Below, piece by piece: positions 6,934-17,609 of a stretch of 64,000 bases of DNA. The position numbers and the translations under genes are program-made. This stretch comes from Frigoriglobus tundricola (GTDB taxonomy: Bacteria; Planctomycetota; Planctomycetia; Gemmatales; Gemmataceae), in the NCBI RefSeq assembly GCF_013128195.2, contig NZ_CP053452.2, positions 2,046,001-2,110,000 of the forward strand, written 5' to 3'. Within the stretch, counting starts at the first letter, position 1; every line of letters begins with the position of its first letter. The notes beneath the pieces were generated by a model. It saw only the letters and a program-made list of their open reading frames with translations, did not search any database and had not been told where the DNA came from.

Positions 6934-9142
6934 ATCGGCCGAGCCGTTGCCTAACACCAAGGGGCTGACCGAAGAGGGCAACCTGTCCGCGAAGCAGGTC
7001 GCGGGGATGCACAAGTACCTCGACCGCGCGCTGGACGCCGCTCCAAAGGCGCGCGACGAGGCGTGGAAGAACGATCTCGTGTCGAAGGAGGCGTTGGTCA
7101 AGTCGTTGCCCGCTAGACGGGAGCGGTTGCGGAAACGGCTCGGCGTTGAGAACGAGCGGGTGAAACCGAACCTGGAGTTCGTCAGCGGGCCGGGGCACCC
7201 GTCGCTTCTTGCCGAGATCGACGGGTGCCAGATACACGCCGTCCGGTGGGCCGTTCTACCCGGCATCGACGCCGAGGGGCTGCTCATCGAGCCGAAGGCT
7301 TCGCCAAAAGCAAATGCTGTTGCGGTTCCGCACGCCGATCAATTGCCCGAAGAACTCGCCGGGTTGACGAAGGGTGACCATTTCGCCCTCCGCTTGGCTC
7401 GAAGCGGCTGTCGGGTTCTTGTTCCGGCCCTCATTAATCGCAAAGACGACCTGTCGGGCAATCCCGCGCTGAAGCGGCAGACGAACCTTCCGCACCGCGA
7501 GTTCGTGTATCGGATGGCCTATGAGATGGGCCGGACACTGACCGGCTACGAGGTGCAGAAGGTGCTCGCAGGCGTGGACTGGTTCAAGACTCAAAGCGAC
7601 AAGCTCAAGATCGGCGTGATCGGCTACGGCGACGGCGGGATGATCGCGCTGTTTGCGGGGGCGTTGGACGATCGCATCGCGTCGGTTCAGGTCACGGGCT
7701 ATTTCAACCAGCGGGAAACTCTGCACCGAGAGCCAATTGATCGGAACGTATGGGGACTGCTTCGCGAGTTCGGCGACGCGGAGTTGGGGGCCATGATTTA
7801 CCCAAGGCTCTTTATCCCCAGCCTCCACTACGATGCTCCGGGATGGGCTGGGCCTACCCAGTACAAATCGGGCCGCGGTGGGGCCGCACCGGGTATGTTG
7901 GAGAGGTGGCCCTCGCGCGATTATGTCGAGGAGCATCGGTATCGGAGCTTCTTCGACAGCGCACTGAAGAAGGACGCGATCATCGAGGGCGGCGGGCTCA
8001 GAGAGTGGCAGATTGAGACCCAGGGATTCTTGCACGGACTAGGAGCCGAACAGAAGGATTTGGAGGCGGTGAAACTGCCCGTTGTTAAAGCATTTGATCC
8101 TGCCCTCCGTCACAAGCGGCAGTTCGACCAGCTCGTCGCCCACGTTCAGAAGTTGTGGCGCGACTCCGACGCCACCCGCAAAGCGTTCTGGGCGAAGGCC
8201 GACGCGAGTTCCCCCGAAGCGTGGGAGAAGTCGTGCGAGTGGTACCGCGACTACTTCCACACCGAGGTGATCGGCAAGCTCCCGGAACCCACGGTCCCGC
8301 TCAACCCGCGCACGCGGCAGGTGTACGACGAGAAGACCTGGACCGGCTACGAGGTGATGTTGGACGTTTACGACGACGTGTTCGCTTACGGCATCCTGCT
8401 GCTTCCCAAAGACCTGAAGCCCGGCGAGAAGCGGCCGGTGGTCGTGTGCCAGCACGGGTTAGAGGGCACGCCGCGGGACACGATCGAGACCGAGCGGCGG
8501 CCGACCTACAACCACTTCGCGCGCCGGCTCGTCGGGCTGGGCTACATCGTCTACGCCCCCCAGAACCCGTACTACGGCGAGAACACGTTCCGCCAGTTGC
8601 AGCGGAAGGCCAACCCGCTCAAGCTCTCGCTGTTCAGCTTCATCATCCGGCAGCACCAGCGGACCCTCGACTGGCTCACGGCGCTCCCGAACGTGGACCC
8701 CAAGCGGATCGCGTTCTACGGCCTGTCCTACGGCGGGAAGACGGCGATGCGCGTGCCGGCCGTCGAGAAGCGGTACTGCCTGTCCATTTGCTCCGGCGAC
8801 TTCAACGAGTGGATCGGCAAGAACGTCTCGGTCGATCTGGACCGCAGCTACATGTGGACCCGCGAATACGAAATGTACGAGTTCGATCTGGGCAACACGT
8901 TTAATTACGCCGAGATGGCGTTCCTGATCGCCCCGCGGCCGTTCATGGTCGAGCGCGGCCACGACGACGGCGTGGGCACCGACGAGATGGTGTCCTACGA
9001 GTTCGCGAAGGTCCGCTACCTGTACGCGAACCGGCTGAAGATCCCCGACCGGACTGCGATCGAGTACTTCCCGGGCGGGCACCAGATCAACGCGAAAGGG
9101 ACGTTCGCGTTCCTGAAGCAGAACCTGGACTTCCCGAAGTAG
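6872..9142 (+). CDS. Tandem alpha/beta hydrolase (acetylxylan-esterase/dienelactone-hydrolase-like)
   Basis: A 756-residue exported protein made of two alpha/beta hydrolase halves. The C-terminal half is complete: oxyanion region PVVVCQHGLEGTPRD, nucleophile elbow FYGLSYGGKTAM (GxSxGG), an acid in ERGHDDGVG and the His in FPGGHQIN. In the N-terminal half the elbow reads GVIGYGDGGMIALFAG, with Asp in place of Ser, so that half is probably non-catalytic. The signal sequence MRTSCKLICVLSACSAVSAV is encoded by a palindromic repeat and contains a lipobox-like LSAC. Substrate is unknown; ester cleavage on plant polysaccharide is plausible. It follows the DUF1501 gene closely on the same strand. Confidence 0.8.
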   Translation: MRTSCKLICVLSACSAVSAVKSAEPLPNTKGLTEEGNLSAKQVAGMHKYLDRALDAAPKARDEAWKNDLVSKEALVKSLPARRERLRKRLGVENERVKPNLEFVSGPGHPSLLAEIDGCQIHAVRWAVLPGIDAEGLLIEPKASPKANAVAVPHADQLPEELAGLTKGDHFALRLARSGCRVLVPALINRKDDLSGNPALKRQTNLPHREFVYRMAYEMGRTLTGYEVQKVLAGVDWFKTQSDKLKIGVIGYGDGGMIALFAGALDDRIASVQVTGYFNQRETLHREPIDRNVWGLLREFGDAELGAMIYPRLFIPSLHYDAPGWAGPTQYKSGRGGAAPGMLERWPSRDYVEEHRYRSFFDSALKKDAIIEGGGLREWQIETQGFLHGLGAEQKDLEAVKLPVVKAFDPALRHKRQFDQLVAHVQKLWRDSDATRKAFWAKADASSPEAWEKSCEWYRDYFHTEVIGKLPEPTVPLNPRTRQVYDEKTWTGYEVMLDVYDDVFAYGILLLPKDLKPGEKRPVVVCQHGLEGTPRDTIETERRPTYNHFARRLVGLGYIVYAPQNPYYGENTFRQLQRKANPLKLSLFSFIIRQHQRTLDWLTALPNVDPKRIAFYGLSYGGKTAMRVPAVEKRYCLSICSGDFNEWIGKNVSVDLDRSYMWTREYEMYEFDLGNTFNYAEMAFLIAPRPFMVERGHDDGVGTDEMVSYEFAKVRYLYANRLKIPDRTAIEYFPGGHQINAKGTFAFLKQNLDFPK

Positions 9143-9563
9143 CCCCGGCCCACGCGCGCTCGTGTGCAGTTGATGGCCGTCGGGCACTTGCTCGGTTGAA
9201 ATCATCGGTGCCAGTCTGTTATCGCTCGGCGCCCCGTTTCGCCTTCGATTCGAGCGCGATCCGTGGTGCGCTCCACAGCTCCTCCAGACCGCCCGAACAG
9301 GGCCATTTCTCTCATTCCGATCTCACGCCGTAATAACGGGTAACTGCGATAAACTGGGGGCAGATTAAAAGTTCTCTTGCATCGATAGTTTTTCGTTGCT
9401 GGCCCGGATAACGGACGATATCCAGTCGCATCACGTGTGTGAACATCTCGTTGGTCCGGCGGTGCCGCCCGTGGGGGAAACGGGCGCCCGCGAACCGCAG
9501 TCGTGCGAAACCGCGACGGCGATCGAACGGACCGACGGCGTGTCGCCATTCTTGGGGGATGTT
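9143..9563. other. Intergenic region before the secretin gene
   Basis: 421 bases without a credible gene. The stretch 9330-9400 is AT-richer than its surroundings (aataacgggtaactgcgata, then ttaaaagttctcttgcatcg), which would suit a promoter, but no consensus box can be assigned with confidence. Confidence 0.4.
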
Positions 9564-12500
9564 ATGGTCCAACGTCGCGGCGCCCGCCCGGGCGCGATTC
9601 CGTTCTGGAGGCTGTTCAAGCTGCGCCGCTGGCTGCCGGGCGCGCTGGCGGTCGCCGCTGGGTTAACGGGGCCGGTCGAGTACGTCCTCGCGCAGCCCAC
9701 CATGCCCGCGCCGGGCACCCCCGGCGCCGTCGCCCCGTCCGCACCGGCCCACCCGGCCGGGCCGCCGGAGAAGACCGTCAGCCTGCACTTCGACAACGCC
9801 CCCTGGAAGGAAGTGCTCAACTGGTACGCGAACGAAACCGGCTTGACCATGATCACCACGGTCGCGCCGACCGGCAGCGTGACCCTGAAGCCGAGCAGGG
9901 ACCGCAAGTTCACGATCGCCGAGGTGACCGACCTCATCAACGAGACGATGGCGCAGCAGAAGTTCCTTCTGATCCGCCGCCACATGACGTTCTTCATTCA
10001 GCCGTCGGACGAGAAGATCGATCCGACGCTCGTCCCCCGCATCAGCGTTGACGAGTTGCCCAAGCGGGGCCGCAGCGAGATCGTCCAGGTCATCCTCCAG
10101 GTGAAGGGGCTGATCGTCGCCGACGCCGTGGACGAGCTGAAGAAGTTGCTCACGCCGTTCGGGCAGATGGTGGCCCTCGAGAAGTCCAACCAGATCCTGG
10201 TCATGGACACGGTCGGGAACCTCAAGCGCATCATCGAGACGCTCGACCAGGGCGAGAAAGTCGATTCGGACTCGCTCAACCACGTCCTCGAGTACCGCCG
10301 GGCGCAGGAAATCGCCGAGATCCTCAAATCGTTGCTCGCCGACCGGGACACGAAGACCGAGCTGACCGGAACCCAGAACATGCCCGCGCCCGGCGGGTTC
10401 GGGCCGGGCGGCGGGTTCGGGCCGGGCGGGTTCGGGCCGGGCGGGTTCGGGCCGGGTGGCGGGCCGGGCGGGTTCGGACAGGGCGGCCGGGGCGGTAACA
10501 ACGGCAACAACCCGCAGGTGACGACCAACGCGCGCATCAAGACGGTTCAGATCGCCGTGGACGCGCGCCGCAACGCCATCCTCGTCACCGCCCCGCAGGA
10601 CAAGATCGGGCTGGCGAAGAAGATCATCGAGGACCAGGACAAGCCGCTGAAGCCCGGTCAGCCCAAGTTCGTACCGGCGGAGCCGGTGCTGAGGACCTTC
10701 CCCGTCCCCAAGGGCGCCGCGGCCGACCTCGCCAAGATGGTCGAGGCCAAGATGCCGTGGCTCCGGGCGATGCCGCTCACGGCGCAGGACCAGATCATGG
10801 TTCTGGCCTCGCCGGAGGACCAGCTCGAGGTCGCGAAGCTCCTGAGCATGGACCAGCCGGGCGGATCGGGCCTCGAGAACGCCGTCATCCCGCTGAACGT
10901 ACTGGACCCGGAAGACGCGGCCACGCGGCTGGGCAAGAGCTTCCCGAAGCAGGAGGCCGGCGGCCCGCACATCGACGCGGTGAAGGGGCCGAACCCCGGC
11001 CTGTACATCAAGGGCACGGCCGCCCAGGTGACCGAGGCGAAGCAAATACTCAAACTCTGGGGGGAAACGGGGAGCGACGGCGCGATCGGTGCCCCGCCGG
11101 CCAACCCGAACTCGCGGACCATTGACCTCGGCAGCGGTAACGCCACGGTCCTGGCCGAACTACTCGCCGGCGCGCTCGAGCGGATGGGCAAGAAGACCGT
11201 CGTCATCGATCCGCTGAACGCGGCGCCGCGGACGGGGCCGGGCCCCAACCCGCCGCCGGGTTCCAACCCGCCGCCGCCGCCGGGCTCCAACCCGCCGCGG
11301 CCGCCGGGGCCGCCGGTCCCCGATGCGGGCGCCGGGCGTGGGCGACATGCGCCAGCCGCTCGCCGGGCGCGACTATCAGCTCGCGTCCGCGCAGATCGTG
11401 GACCCGGAGAAGAAGGACGACAAGCCGGTCACCATCACCGTGATCGGCGGGAAGCTCATCCTCCAGAGCGAGGACACCAAGGCCCTGGAGGTGCTCGCGG
11501 CGCTGGCCCGGTACTACCAGATCGCCCCGAGCGACGTCCGTTCGGAGAACCTGTTCAAGGTGATCCCGCTCCGGTACGTCTCGGCCGAGGACGCGGCCCG
11601 CGAGCTGATGGAGATCTTCAACGGCCCCGCGCAACCCCAGCAGCCACAGCAGCAACCGGGCGGCGGCGGCCCCGGCTTCGGGCGCGGCATTTTCGGCGGC
11701 GGCTTCAACCCGCAGGCCCTGTTCGGCGGCGGCGGTGCGGCGACCGCGGCCGCGGCCGTGACCCCCAGCCCCGGGCGCATCCGGGTCGTGGCCGAGAAGA
11801 GCAGCAACTCGCTCGTCGTGGTGAAGGCCGCCCCGATCGACCTCCTGCTCATCGAGAAGCTGCTGGCGACCGCCATCGACGGCGGCCAGCGGAACGACGC
11901 CGGGGCCCTGCTCAAGACGTTCGTTCTACCGGTCCAAAACGCCAGCGCCAGCGAAATGGCCTCGATCGTGCGGGGCGTGTTCCGCAGCGCGATGGCGACC
12001 ACGGGGGCCAGCCCCCAGGTGGGCGGGTTCCCGTTCCTGGCCCAGCCGCAGCAGGCCCAGGCGCCGCCCCGCCCGCCGGCGCTGTCGATGGAAGTGGACA
12101 GCCGCTCCAACAGCCTCGTGCTGGTCTGTGCCGAACCGCTGTACGAAGACATCAAAACGCTCGTCGGGCAACTGGACAACGCGGCCATCAGCACCACGGA
12201 AGTGACGCGGCTCATGCCGCTAAAGGGCGTCGATCCGAACGTGGTCCAGCAGGCGATCAACGCCCTCCAGGGCCGCGACACGCGGAACCAGAACGGCGCG
12301 TTCGGTGGCCCCGGCGGTAATACCTTCGGCGGCAACTTCGGTGGCAACTTCGGTGGCAACCGCGGCGGAGGCTTCGGTGGTGGTGGCCCCGGCGGCGGAG
12401 GCTTCGGTGGCTTCGGTGGTGGCGGTCCCGGCGGCGGAGGCTTCGGTGGCTTCGGTGGTGGTGGCCCCGGCGGCGGGGGCTTCGGTGGTGGTGGCCCCGG

Positions 12501-15500
12501 CGGCGGGGGCTTCGGTGGAGGCGGCCCCGGCGGCGGGGGCTTCGGTGGAGGCGGCCCCGGCGGCGGAGGCACCGGTGGCGGGGGCATGAGAGGGGGCGGC
12601 GGGGGAGGCGGTCCCGGTGGCGGGGGCATGAGAGGGGGCGGCGGGGGAGGCGGACGGGTCGGGATGGGGCCGACCGGCGAGGGCTACTCAAATTTTGACT
12701 ACCGGGGCACGGACGCCCCTTCGGCCCCCGCGATGAAGCTCTACGACCCGGCGACCGATGTGGCCGACCTCGGCTACAACCGGCCCGCCCCCAGGAAGTC
12801 CCTGAACGAAGTCGTCCAGGTCGGCGCACAGCAGCCGGGGCGGCCGCCCCGGCCCGGCGAGGACGTCGTCCTGCCGATGGAGGAACCGAAACCGCCCTAC
12901 GGCGAGTTCGGCTTCGGCGGGCCGACCGGCCCCGGCGGCGTGTACTCCGGGGCCGCCCCGCGCGGCACCGTCACGGCCATCCCCGTGCAGGGCCTGGACT
13001 CGATCATCATCCGCGCCACGGACCAGCAGGACCTCGCGATCATCCTGCAACTGATCGACGAGCTGACCAAACAGGCCAAGGGCACGCAGCCGAAGCTGGA
13101 GATGGTCCACCTCGAGCACGGCGATTGTAACTACATCGCCGACACGCTCAACACGCTCTTCGCCCGCGTGACGATCGGGCAGAACGGCAACTACGTCCAG
13201 GCCCAGGCGCGCACCGCGCAGAACGCGGCGATCACCCAATTTGCCGGGGCCAGCCCGACGCAGAACGTCTACTGCATCGCGGTCCCGCGCTTCAACGCCG
13301 TCCTCATCGCCGCGCCCGAGGGCCGGATGGAGGACGTGAAGCGCGAGATCAAGCGCCTCCTCGACCAGGCCCCCAGCGCGCCGTTCAAGGCGTTCAAGCT
13401 GAAGAAGGCGTCCGCGCAGATCGTCGCGCAGCAGCTCCAGAACTTCTGGAACTCGCGGTACCCCGGCGAGGCCCTGATCCGGAACCAGTTCCGCGTCACG
13501 TTCGACGCGTCGAACAACACCGTGTACATTCAGGGCAGCCCCGGCGACCTGAAGGACGCGGAAGAACTGATCGGGATGATGGACCAGTCCAACAACCAGT
13601 CCGTCAACGACATGCGGGTGTTCCGGCTGCGGAACGCCCTGTCCGACGAACTGGGCCAGATCCTCAGTAACGCCCTGACCGCGAACGTCGTCAGCCCGCT
13701 GGTCCAGTCGCAACTGACCGGGCCGGTGGCCCAACAAGCCGGCGGGCAAGGGGTCTTCCAGCAGGGGGGGGGCGGCCAACAGGGGCTCGGCCAACAGGGG
13801 CTCGGCCAACAGGGGCTCGGCCAGCTCGGCCAGCTCGGCCAGCTCGGCGCGAACCTGGGGGGCCAGGGCCTGGGCGCGACGACGGTGCGGAACATCACCG
13901 CCGTCATCCCGACCGTCGGGGGGGGCAGCAACGGCGGGCTCTCGACCAAGACCACGGCCATCCGGTTCTACTCGGCCAAGGACCAGAAGGTCTACGAGAC
14001 CGGGTACCTGGAAGACGTCCACATCGTCTCCAGCGCGCGAACGAACGCGCTCATCGTGTCCGCGCCGACCGCCACGATGACGCTGATCGAGAAGCTGATC
14101 GAGAACCTGGACACGGTCGCCGCGGCCCGGTCCTACGTGAACGTGTACAAGCTGAACAAGGCCGACGCGTACCTGACCGCGAACCTGCTCGCGCAGCTGT
14201 TCACGGGCCAGGGGCGGACGTCGACCGGGCTCGGGGCCGCCGGGATCACGGGCGGCGGCGGGGCCGGGACCCTGGGCTCCCAGACCACCGTCCGCCCGCT
14301 CATCACGCTCACCGGCAACCCGTCCGACGGGGCGTCGCTGATCGACCTGCGGCTGACGGTGGACGACCGCACCAACAGCGTCATCGTGGCCGGCTCGCTC
14401 AACGACCTGGAAACCATCCGGGTGGTCATCGCCAAACTGGAGACGTCCGAGGTCCAGTCCCGGTACAACGAGGTGATCAAGCTGCGCAACGCCGCCGCGG
14501 CCGACGTGCAGGTCGCCGTCCAGACGTTCTTCACCAACGCCCTGACGGCGTACACCGGTCCCGGCTACACCAGCATCTACCTCCAGTTGCTGCGGACCGT
14601 GGTGGTGGTCGCCGAGCCGGTCAGCAACACGGTCCTCATCAGCGCCACCCCGGAGTACTTCGGCCAGATCAAGCAGATGATCGAGCGCCTCGACGCGCAG
14701 CCGCCGCAGGTGATGATCCAGGTGCTGATCGCCGAGGTGCAACTGAACAACGACCAGGAGGTCGGGGTCGAGCTGGGGCTCCAGAGCCCGGTGCTGTTCA
14801 ACCGCGGGATCGCGAGCGGGACGACGTTCACGCCCGGGTTCAACTTCAACAGCACCGCCGCGCTGCCCAACAGCAGCCTGGCCAACGCGCAAACAGTCGG
14901 GTTCCAGGGGCTGACCAACCTGGGCGTCGGCCGGACGTCGGCCACGCAGGGCGTCGGCGGGTTCGTGTTCTCCGCGTCCAGCAACACGTTCAGCCTGCTC
15001 GTCCGGGCCCTCCAGACCCAGGGCCGGGTGAACATCCTCAGCCGCCCGCAGCTGCAGGTGGCCGACAACCAGACCGGGTTCGTGCAGGTCGGCCAGAACT
15101 ACCCGTTCCTGAGCGGCAGCACGCTGACCGCGACCGGGGCCAGCCAACAGTCGATCTCGTACGAGCAGACCGGCGTGACCATGCGGGTGACCCCCCGGGT
15201 GAACCCGGACGGCAAGGTGCTGATGCGGGTCGAGCCGCAGATCGAGAGCGTCACGAGTTCGCCCGTCAGCCTGGGCAACGGGGTCCAGGCCCCGGCGTTC
15301 AACGTGGAAACCGTGCAGACCACGGTCCTCGCCTCCGACGGCGAGACGATCGTGCTCGGCGGCCTCATCAGCAAACAGGAGACGCTGCAGGAGAACGGGG
15401 TCCCGTACATGAAGGACATCCCGTACCTGGGCGCCCTGTTCCGCTACCGGACGCACTCGGTGCAGCGGCGCGAGGTCATCATCATCATGACCCCGCACAT

Positions 15501-16381
15501 CGTCCGCAGCGAGTTCGACCACGCCCGCATTCTGGCGGAGGAGTCGGCCAAGTTGCAGCTGTGCCTGCCGGAGATCGCCCGGATTCACACGCACGGGATG
15601 GAAGTGATCGGGCCGGCGGCCAACGGCGCGCGGCCGGTGCTGGCGCCCCAGGGCTCGGGCGGCCCCGGGGGCTACGTGCCCGGCCCGGCCTACTTCGGCA
15701 CCGGCGATCCGGTGCCGCTCAACAGCCCGCCCGGGTACCAGCCCTCGGCCACGCCCCCCACGGGCATTCAGCCGGGGTACGTCCCGCCGGGCGCGTTGCC
15801 CCCCACGGGCGTTCAGCCGGGGTACGTCCCGTCCGGGGCTCCGACCGGCGGCGCGCTGCCGCAGGTCGGTGCGGTACCGTACCAGCCGGCCCCCGCTCCG
15901 CAGTTCCCGTCGGCGCCCGTTCAGCAGTTCCCGCCCCCGCAGGGCCAACCCGGTCAGCCGGTGTACAGTCAGCCGGGCACGGTTCCGGAGCAACCGGGGG
16001 CCGCTCCGCCCGTCCAGCCGTCCGCGGGCCAGCCGGGGGCCGTGGCCCCGCAACTGTGGCCGAACCAGCCGGGTGTCGTTCCGGTGGGCGCCACGCAACC
16101 GACGTTCGGGGCGCCGAACGCGGTTCCGCCGCTCGCAGATCCGCAGGCCCACACGGGCGCCGACCTACGTGCAGCCGGTCCCCCGCCCGCGTTCGCGATG
16201 CGGCCGGTGGGGGCCTACCCCCTGCCGGCGCCGCCGGTCGGGCCGACCGTGAACCGCGGATACGTGATGACGGGCGGGGGCGCCCCCGCAACCGGCCCCG
16301 GGCAAGAACGCTCCGGCCGATTCGCAACCCAACACGACCAAGGAGGGCACGTCATGGGTGGACCGAAACAGCAACAAGTGA
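9564..16381 (+). CDS. Giant secretin (GspD/PulD-like outer-membrane channel), with two apparent frame breaks
   Basis: About 2,270 residues. Order: a signal/anchor segment (WLPGALAVAAGLTGPVEYVL), an N0/STN-like domain (KTVSLHFDNAPWKEVLNWYA), about 13 N1-type modules each with a strand-helix-strand pattern (VIPLRYVSAEDAARELMEIF, TFVLPVQNASASEMASIVRG, VIKLRNAAAADVQVAVQTFF), then the secretin C-domain (VMIQVLIAEVQLNNDQEVGV, VNILSRPQLQVADNQTGFVQ, ETIVLGGLISKQETLQENGV, EVIIIMTPHIVRS) and a Pro/Gly/Gln tail. Gly-rich spacers sit between modules. The frame changes at about 11218-11322 and again at 16276-16287. With both corrected the protein ends APADSQPNTTKEG...NSNK at TGA 16379-16381, overlapping the next gene by 28 bases. 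The ATG at 9564 follows a G-rich ribosome site. Standard GspD has three or four N-domains. The role is probably an export channel across the outer membrane. Confidence 0.85.
10382..10483 (+). repeat. Gly-Phe-Gly-Pro-Gly coding tandem repeat
   Basis: Imperfect tandem copies of ggcgggttcgggccg encode GGFGPG units in a spacer between N1-like modules of the secretin. It is a likely hotspot for length variation and sequencing slippage. Confidence 0.75.
12300..12660 (+). repeat. Gly-rich coding tandem repeat
   Basis: About 360 bases of imperfect 30-48-base repeats encode GGGGPGGGGFGG units inside the secretin. The spacer separates the first half of one N1-like module (LMPLKGVDPNVVQQAINALQ) from its second half (GLDSIIIRATDQQDLAIILQ), so the insertion lies within a module loop. 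Confidence 0.8.
13771..13848 (+). repeat. Short tandem repeats encoding QQGLG and QLG
   Basis: Three copies of a 15-base unit (ggccaacaggggctc) are followed by three of a 9-base unit (ggccagctc) inside a loop of the eleventh N1-like module of the secretin. Confidence 0.75.
16340..16347 (+). promoter_or_regulatory. Strong Shine-Dalgarno sequence of the lipoprotein gene
   Basis: AAGGAGGG lies six bases before the ATG at 16354. It marks an independent translation start inside an open frame that otherwise reads straight through from the secretin. This decides that two proteins, not one fusion, are encoded. Confidence 0.85.
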
Positions 16382-17431
16382 CGGCGATCGTCGCCGCGCT
16401 CGCCCTCGCCTTCGGGAGCGGGTGCGCGACGACCGACGGCGCGACGGCGCCGGTGGCGAAGAAGCCCGATGTGACGCAGCCGGGGGTGCTGCCGCCGCCG
16501 CAGGCGATGACCCAGACCGGGGCGACCGCCGCCCCGGTCGGGGAGGTCGTCCAGGCGAGCGGGGTGCAGCCGGTCGCGGAGCCCGCGCCGTCGATGCTGA
16601 CGAAACTCACCGCCCGGACGGAGAAGAAGATCCCGGCGACCGAGATGGCGGTGGGGTGGCGGAACCGGATCGAGTACCTTCCGGACCCGACGCGCAACGG
16701 GGCGATGGGGGCCGGCATCGTCGGGCAACTGTTCCTGTACGGCGGCCCGAAGCTCGAGTTCGCGCTGGCCGAGGGCGTCCTGACCGTGGACCTGATCGAC
16801 GAGACCCCGCGCCCGGCCGGGCAGCCCGCGGCGACCCCCGAGCGGTGGCAGTTCAAGAAGGACGCGCTGCGGAAGCTGATCGTCAACGACGAGACGTTCG
16901 GGAAGAGTTACGCCCTGTTCCTGCCGTGGCCGGCGTACAAGCCGGACATCACGAAGGTGCGGATCTCCGCCCGCTACGACCCGGACACCGGGCACACGCT
17001 GTACGCCGAGCCCAGCACGGTCAGCATCGACACCGCCGCCCGGCAGTGGGACGTGTCCCGGAGCCTGGTCGCGCCGGGGACCCGATCGCAACTGGGGTTC
17101 GGTCTCGCACCGACCGCCGGTAGCGCGCCGTTCTCGCCCGGGGCGCCGATCCCGCTCGGCGGACCGGCGTCCGGGCCGCTGATCCCGCTCGGCGGGGCGA
17201 TGCCGAACGCCCCGACACCGATGGTCCCGTTGTCCGCGCCGGCGCCGGCGGGCGCGCAGATCCCGCTGGGGAACGCGGCCCCGGGCGGGGTGATGATGCC
17301 GCTCACGCCGAACACGGTGGTGCCGGTCGCGCCGCACGCGCCTGCGACCACCGGACCGGCCGCGGCACCGGCGGGGGGCGGCGCCGGTGGAACCGTTGCC
17401 GCCGCTCGCGATCGTCGCCGGCCGCCCGTAG
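16354..17431 (+). CDS. Lipoprotein paired with the secretin (frame break near the 3' end)
   Basis: About 358 residues. A lipoprotein signal (VTAIVAALALAFGSGCATTD) has its lipidation Cys in FGSGC. The mature part has a conserved-looking domain (AVGWRNRIEYLPDPTRNG, GQLFLYGGPKLEFALAEG, SYALFLPWPAYKPDITKVRI) and a Pro/Gly/Ala tail with repeated PLGG units. The uncorrected frame would run to 17613 through a terminator hairpin in Arg-rich text. Removing one G from the six-G run at 17373-17378 gives EPLPPLAIVAGRP and TAG at 17429-17431, just before the hairpin. The close overlap with the secretin gene suggests a pilot or accessory lipoprotein, which is inference. Confidence 0.75.
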
Positions 17432-17444
17432 GGACAACCAGCAC

Positions 17445-17498
17445 CGGACCCGGGGCGGGGCGTGATCTCCGGTCGCGTCCCACCCCGCCCCGGGTCCG
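17445..17498 (+). terminator. Strong hairpin after the secretin-lipoprotein unit
   Basis: The 16-base arms 17445-17460 and 17483-17498 pair perfectly (GGACCCGGGGCGGGG core) around a 22-base loop. A short T-run follows at 17515-17519. The position just after the corrected stop of the lipoprotein fits a transcription terminator, although the T-tract is not immediately adjacent. Confidence 0.75.
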
Positions 17499-17609
17499 TT
17501 CGCGCCGGGGCGCACTTTTCCGCGCGGACGATAGAGCGGTCCCCAGATTGCCGTCCGATAGTCCGCGTCCTACACTTCAATTCCGCTGCCGACCGCAACA
17601 GGGATCGAA

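Noticed and set aside
12688-16152. An 1,154-codon open frame opposite the secretin gene
   Set aside because: Composition is dominated by Arg, Gly, Asp and Val with no recognisable motif; the plus strand shows clear N1 and secretin domains.
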